From positions 1 through 7,790 of the forward strand of contig JAAZLM010000218.1 of NCBI GenBank assembly GCA_012799315.1: a stretch of DNA of 7,790 bases, written 5' to 3'. The notes beneath the pieces were generated by a model. It was not told the DNA's origin and did not search any database. It saw nothing but the letters and a program-made list of their open reading frames with translations. Source of the stretch: Clostridiales bacterium. Its GTDB lineage: Bacteria; Bacillota; Clostridia; Oscillospirales; Ruminococcaceae. Shown piece after piece: positions 4,189-7,790 of this stretch (position 1 is its first letter; each line of letters opens with the position of its first letter). The position numbers and the translations under genes were made by a program.

Positions 4189-5778
4189 ATGAAGAAGATA
4201 CTAGCAATATTGCTATGTGCAGCAATTACTATCGGTTTTACTGCGTGCGGTGGGGCCGAAACATTAACGGGAAAAGCCGACGGTTATGGCGGGCTTGTCA
4301 CTGTTACTGTTAAGAAAAAGGGAGATAAAATTACATCAGTAAAGGTAGAAGGCGACAAGGAAACTCAAGAAGTTGCTAAGGCGGCTTTTGATGAAATTCC
4401 TGACGCTATTGTAAAGGCAAATTCAACCGATGTTGATGTTGTATCCGGTGCTACTGTAACAAGTAAGGCGATTATCTACGCTGTTAACAATGCACTCGAT
4501 CCGGAAAAGTATCCATATCCTATTGTAAAGGATAAAGAAGATCCTGAAGAAGTTACTGCAGCGAATGTTTTCCAAGGCTTTGGCATTTCAAATATGGGGC
4601 GCATCGGCCCTGGCACGGATGACAAAGATGTTCCTGTATATAGCTTCAACCAAGTTTTAGCTAATGTTCTATTCGATGAAAATGATAAGATCATTGCTAT
4701 TCATGTTGACCAAATTGAAGTTGCTACCCCGAACTACGATGGTGAGGGCATGCCTGAATTCAGCGGATTCCCTGGTCAGGGCAGTATTTATTCCGACGAT
4801 ACTGATGATAGCTTCATGGCTGAGGTTAATACATGGAAAACTAAAAGAGATCGTGGAGATACCTACAAAATGGGTACGGGCACATGGGCTGAGCAAATGG
4901 ATACTTTTGAAAAAGTATTCGTTGGCAAGACCGTTGCTGAAGTTGAAGATTGGTTCAAGAAATATTGCTCCGATATTAACGGTAGACCGCTAAAGGCAGA
5001 TTCAACCGAAGATGAGGATGCAACCAAGTATAATGCTCTAAGTGATGATGAAAAGGCAATGCTTGCCGATGTTGTAACCGGCGCTACAATGAGCCTTAAC
5101 GATAGCCATGGCGACATTGTTGCTGCTATCAAGAATGCATTCGATAACAAGGTAGGACTCGATATTGAGAGTGCGACAGGGCTAGGAATCGGTATTAGCA
5201 ATATGGGACGTCTAGGGCCTGGCACTGACGATAATGATGTTCCTGTATATAGCTTCAACCAAGTATTCGCTAATACATTATTCGATAAAGACGGTAAAAT
5301 TGTAGCTATCCATGTTGATCAAATGGAAGTTGCTTCACCTAATTATGATAGCGACGATATGCCAAAGTTTGCTGGTTATCCAAACTCAAGTGACGATGTC
5401 ACAGATGATAACTACCTAACACAAATTTCGGCATGGAAGACAAAAAGAGAACGTGGCGACACCTACAAAATGGGTACGGGCACATGGGCTGAGCAAATGG
5501 ATGCTTTTGAAAAAGTATTCGTTGGTAAGACCGTTGACGAAGTTGAAGATTGGTTCAAGAAGTATTGCTCCGATATTAACGGTAGACCGCTAAAGGCTGA
5601 TTCAACCGAAGATAAAGATACAACCAAGTATAATGCTCTAAGTGATGATGAAAAGGCAATGCTTGCCGATGTTGTAACTGGCGCTACAATGAGCCTTAAC
5701 GATAGCCATGGCGACATTATTGCTGCTATCAAAGCATCATTTGAAAACCGTGTTACAATTGATGTAAAAGCTAAATAA
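4189..5778 (+). CDS. Lipoprotein with three FMN-attachment motifs (FMN-binding domain plus two tandem repeats)
   Basis: A 529-residue exported lipoprotein, probably an extracytoplasmic electron carrier. Residues 1-19 are a lipoprotein signal peptide (KK, hydrophobic core, lipobox FTAC with C20). Residues about 25-105 form a compact FMN-binding domain (PF04205 type) ending in DVVSGAT, 83-89. Two larger repeats follow, at about 130-324 and 333-524, each opening with a GISNMGR-type segment and closing with DVVTGATMS. These motifs match Dxx(S/T)GAT, whose last Thr is covalently flavinylated by ApbE/Ftp, predicting FMN on T89, T300 and T500. No ApbE gene is in the window. The start is clear: GGGAG (4178-4182) lies six bases upstream. 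The gene stands alone between two terminators. In the large repeats a conserved block with Trp and Cys (GTGTWAEQM ... DWFKKYCSD) precedes the attachment motif, so they are not ordinary short FMN-binding units. Known relatives are multi-flavinylated carriers, but the partner reductase here is unknown. Confidence 0.9.
   Translation: MKKILAILLCAAITIGFTACGGAETLTGKADGYGGLVTVTVKKKGDKITSVKVEGDKETQEVAKAAFDEIPDAIVKANSTDVDVVSGATVTSKAIIYAVNNALDPEKYPYPIVKDKEDPEEVTAANVFQGFGISNMGRIGPGTDDKDVPVYSFNQVLANVLFDENDKIIAIHVDQIEVATPNYDGEGMPEFSGFPGQGSIYSDDTDDSFMAEVNTWKTKRDRGDTYKMGTGTWAEQMDTFEKVFVGKTVAEVEDWFKKYCSDINGRPLKADSTEDEDATKYNALSDDEKAMLADVVTGATMSLNDSHGDIVAAIKNAFDNKVGLDIESATGLGIGISNMGRLGPGTDDNDVPVYSFNQVFANTLFDKDGKIVAIHVDQMEVASPNYDSDDMPKFAGYPNSSDDVTDDNYLTQISAWKTKRERGDTYKMGTGTWAEQMDAFEKVFVGKTVDEVEDWFKKYCSDINGRPLKADSTEDKDTTKYNALSDDEKAMLADVVTGATMSLNDSHGDIIAAIKASFENRVTIDVKAK
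4202..4215. promoter_or_regulatory. Perfect 14-bp palindrome in the signal-peptide codons
   Basis: TAGCAATATTGCTA reads the same on both strands and lies in codons 5-9 of the flavoprotein gene. Its first 11 bases repeat the 3' arm of the upstream palindrome (4061-4071). A shared regulator binding both sites could repress by looping. The Leu-Ala-Ile-Leu-Leu coding need may also explain it by chance. Confidence 0.3.
4861..5132 (+). repeat. Near-identical internal repeat, copy 1
   Basis: This 272-nt block recurs at 5461-5732, exactly 600 nt downstream. By my count there are 11 mismatches, about 96% identity. It encodes the GTGTWAEQM to TGATMSLNDSHGD part of the first large repeat. The identity ends abruptly on both sides: the preceding 60 nt differ at about 19 positions and the following 30 nt at about 16. 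Confidence 0.9.
5461..5732 (+). repeat. Near-identical internal repeat, copy 2
   Basis: Second copy of the block at 4861-5132, in direct orientation and the same reading frame, covering the C-terminal half of the second large repeat including T500. Direct repeats this similar are a substrate for unequal recombination that would add or remove a 200-residue unit. Confidence 0.9.
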
Positions 5779-5807
5779 AAGCTGACTATATAGTTAGTTA
5801 ATAATAG

Positions 5808-5847
5808 AAATCCCCATTCTAGCTTAATTGCTAGAATGGGGATTTTT
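5808..5847 (+). terminator. Strong intrinsic terminator between convergent genes
   Basis: A perfect 16-bp stem (5808-5823 with 5830-5845) closes a 6-nt TTAATT loop and includes a run of four G-C pairs. It runs into five Ts (5843-5847). It lies 30 nt after the flavoprotein stop codon. On the reverse strand the T-tail is shorter and interrupted, but the stem can still help end the oxidoreductase operon, whose last stop is at 5874. Confidence 0.95.
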
Positions 5848-5873
5848 CTCTGTATCCATTACTTATATTGGAT

Positions 5874-6608
5874 TTACTTCACGGTATGTGCTTTTTCCAC
5901 CGCCGCCTCAAGCGTCATGCCGGTGTAATCCTGCGCCGGTAATAGCCTGCCGCTCTTTTTATCGTCTATGAATGCACCAACGACAATTCCGGGCAATACA
6001 CTATCGACAGAATTCGGCGCATGAGGGCCACCGAGATCAGTCCTGCACCAGCCGGGATCGGTAATATTAATCATTACATCTGTTCCATCTACTACACTCG
6101 CTAGATCTTTGGTGAATTTGTCAAGCGCTGCCTTACTCGCTGAATATGCCGCTTGCTCCGGCTCGTCTTTAATTCCGCTAGTAGTGTTGATTACTCGGCC
6201 GAATCCACGCTCTATCATCTTAGGCATTAAGCGATAGCAAATTGTAGTAATAGCAATAAAATTAATCTTAAAGCTAATATCAAAGTCCTCTATGGGAGTC
6301 TTCCAATAATCATTCCTATATGCAATTTGCACTGCTGCATTGTTGAATACTATATCAACTTCAGTGCCTTTCCCCTCGATTTCATCAAGCATTCTTACAA
6401 CTGCATCATTATCGGATAGCTCCGCCTCAACGCTATAAGCCTCTACTCCTTGCGCTTTTACCTCTTGTTCTAAAGCCTGTGTATGCTCCTTGTTCCTGCT
6501 GTGCAAAATGAGATTGCAACCTTTACTAGCCATGAATTTTGCAGTTTGCTCACCGACTCCCCTACTTGCGCCAGTGATTAATGCCCATTTACCTTTAACA
6601 TCTACCAC
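5874..6608 (-). CDS. Short-chain dehydrogenase/reductase (SDR family)
   Basis: A 244-residue classical SDR, the usual family length (about 250). The Rossmann cofactor motif TGASRGVG is at 12-19, and R16 plus R38 after the second strand suggest NADP(H). NNAA at 89-92 replaces the usual NNAG. The catalytic set is N116, S144 (or nearby T142/T143), Y155 and K159 in YSASK. The S144-Y155 spacing of 11 is shorter than the common 13, so the exact serine is uncertain. PGWCRTD at 185-191 is the usual PG motif after the sixth strand. The start is a GTG at 6608 with AAGGAG (6616-6621) seven bases upstream. The gene begins 21 nt after the stop of the aldo/keto reductase gene, so the two form an operon. 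It would reduce a carbonyl or oxidise an alcohol in the cytosol; the substrate cannot be read from sequence. Confidence 0.93.
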   Translation of the reverse strand: MVDVKGKWALITGASRGVGEQTAKFMASKGCNLILHSRNKEHTQALEQEVKAQGVEAYSVEAELSDNDAVVRMLDEIEGKGTEVDIVFNNAAVQIAYRNDYWKTPIEDFDISFKINFIAITTICYRLMPKMIERGFGRVINTTSGIKDEPEQAAYSASKAALDKFTKDLASVVDGTDVMINITDPGWCRTDLGGPHAPNSVDSVLPGIVVGAFIDDKKSGRLLPAQDYTGMTLEAAVEKAHTVK

Positions 6609-6629
6609 AGTATCACTCCTTAATTTACT

Positions 6630-7769
6630 TTATTCTTCGTCGATTTCCTTTATAATTTCATTGATCATCTCTAATTTGCTCGGGATATCAATATGTTGCG
6701 GGCAAGGATCGACACATTGTCCACAAGCAATGCAATTATGCGCTCTGATACTCTCATCAGTCTTAGAATAAGTCTCCCAATATGATTTTTTATCGTTGTT
6801 AAGAGCATATTTATTATAAATCCTGAACATCTCGGGTATATCTACTCCAACTGGGCAATCCATGCAATATCTGCAAGCCGTGCACGGGACAACGTCCTTA
6901 GCTTTATAAGCCTCGACCGCTTGGTCAATTATTTCACGATCTTCTTCAGTTAATGGCTCAAAATTTGTCATTGTATCAATATTGTCCTTAATTTGCTCCA
7001 TGTTAGACATTCCACTTAGGACTACAAGCACATTCGGCAAGCTAGTGACGTATCTAATCGCCCACGATGCAATGCTTTTGTCGGGTCTAGCATTGAGGAA
7101 AATCTCATTTGCTTTTTCGCATGGGCTAGCTAATGTACCGCCCCGAACGGGCTCCATCACTATGCACGGTATATCATTTTCCTCAAGGATTTCATATTGA
7201 CGCTTAGCGTCCTGCATCTCCCAATCCAGATAGTTGATTTGTAGCTGGGCAAAGTCCCATTCATATGTATCGACAATTTCTTGCAAAACTTCGGGAGTAT
7301 CGTGGAATGAGAATCCCAGTTTGCGAATTTTACCCTGCTCTTTCATTTCCGATAGGAATTCATATGCGCCAAAATCTAGGCATTTATCAAAATTGCCCCT
7401 GCCCAGCGCATGGAGAAGATAATAATCAAAATAATCAACTCGTAGATTCTTTAGCTGTTCATCGAATACCTTTTGCATATCTTCTTTCTTATCTACTAGC
7501 CAAATTGGCAACTTCGTCACAATATTGTAGCTATCACGTGGATATTTAGCAAGTGCCTCCCCCATGAATTGCTCCGATTTTCCATCGTGATACATATAGG
7601 CAGTATCATAGTAGTTAATACCGCTCTGCATGGCATAATCCACTATCTCCTGTGCCTTTTCCTTATCGATTTCTTCTTTGCCATCAACATTCCTTACCGG
7701 GAATCTCATACAACCAAGTCCCAGAACGGTAACAAATTCATCAGTATCTTTATATCGTCTTTTTAACAT
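6630..7769 (-). CDS. Aldo/keto reductase with C-terminal twin [4Fe-4S] domain
   Basis: A 379-residue aldo/keto reductase of the iron-sulfur subclass common in anaerobes. The catalytic tetrad is complete: D55, Y60, K86 and H120 (LLHALGR). The TIM-barrel part ends near residue 285. A ferredoxin-like tail follows, with C296-C299-C302-C305 then Pro, and C346-C349-C352-C356 then Pro, enough for two [4Fe-4S] clusters. These could pass electrons to or from a ferredoxin or flavin partner rather than relying on NAD(P)H alone. I place the start at the ATG at 7769, behind GGAGG at 7774-7778, although the spacing is short (four bases). The upstream in-frame GTG at 7784 lies before that site and is less likely. 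It is the first gene of the reverse-strand operon visible here; any promoter lies beyond the window edge. The SDR gene follows closely. Confidence 0.94.
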   Translation of the reverse strand: MLKRRYKDTDEFVTVLGLGCMRFPVRNVDGKEEIDKEKAQEIVDYAMQSGINYYDTAYMYHDGKSEQFMGEALAKYPRDSYNIVTKLPIWLVDKKEDMQKVFDEQLKNLRVDYFDYYLLHALGRGNFDKCLDFGAYEFLSEMKEQGKIRKLGFSFHDTPEVLQEIVDTYEWDFAQLQINYLDWEMQDAKRQYEILEENDIPCIVMEPVRGGTLASPCEKANEIFLNARPDKSIASWAIRYVTSLPNVLVVLSGMSNMEQIKDNIDTMTNFEPLTEEDREIIDQAVEAYKAKDVVPCTACRYCMDCPVGVDIPEMFRIYNKYALNNDKKSYWETYSKTDESIRAHNCIACGQCVDPCPQHIDIPSKLEMINEIIKEIDEE

Positions 7770-7790
7770 ATTTCCTCCATTCACACAATA

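Noticed and set aside
4863..5732. Two similar reverse-strand open frames (4863-5258 and 5463-5732) that look like a duplicated gene pair
   Set aside because: They are the antisense of the flavoprotein repeats, are similar only because the sense gene is duplicated there, and have no ribosome binding sites or recognisable products.
7770..7784. GTG start at 7784 for the aldo/keto reductase
   Set aside because: The GGAGG at 7774-7778 lies inside that extension and serves the ATG at 7769; family members start near the MLKRRY position.

Overview
The window looks like chromosome from a low-GC, anaerobic, Clostridia-type member of the Bacillota. The evidence is AT-rich spacers, strong AGGAGG-type ribosome binding sites, sigma-A-like promoters, a lipoprotein carrying covalent-FMN attachment motifs, a ferritin-like di-iron protein and an aldo/keto reductase with two [4Fe-4S] motifs. 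I cannot name the species. I see no tRNA, rRNA, CRISPR array, transposase or phage gene.

Layout. (1) 1-397, reverse strand: 5' part of a zinc-ribbon membrane protein, cut by the window edge, behind a consensus promoter (442-470) that overlaps a palindrome. (2) 532-1731, reverse strand: a 399-residue protein I cannot assign. It is divergent from (3) a WYL-domain transcriptional regulator (1854-2852, forward). Their 122-bp shared spacer holds a promoter and an inverted repeat. (4) 2939-3223: a small YjdJ/NATD1-type GNAT protein. (5) 3329-3880: a ferritin-like di-iron protein. Its ribosome binding site and start codon lie inside an unusual leader inverted repeat (3246-3336), and a hairpin terminator follows it. 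(6) A 308-nt non-coding spacer with that terminator, a palindrome and a promoter. (7) 4189-5778: a secreted lipoprotein with one compact FMN-binding domain and two large tandem repeats. All three units carry a Dxx(S/T)GAT flavinylation motif. A 16-bp-stem terminator follows. (8) Convergent to it, a two-gene reverse-strand operon: a [4Fe-4S] aldo/keto reductase (6630-7769) followed by a short-chain dehydrogenase (5874-6608).

How the genes may work together. Much of the window concerns redox chemistry. The lipoprotein would be an extracytoplasmic electron carrier with up to three covalent FMNs, needing an ApbE/Ftp flavin transferase encoded elsewhere. The ferritin-like protein may handle iron or peroxide, and the two oxidoreductases would reduce carbonyl substrates in the cytoplasm. 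The WYL regulator is placed to control the divergent unknown gene, and perhaps the downstream GNAT and ferritin-like genes. The most notable points are the triple-motif repeat lipoprotein with its conversion-like repeat mosaic, the leader structure over the ferritin-like gene's start, and the unknown gene paired with the WYL regulator.
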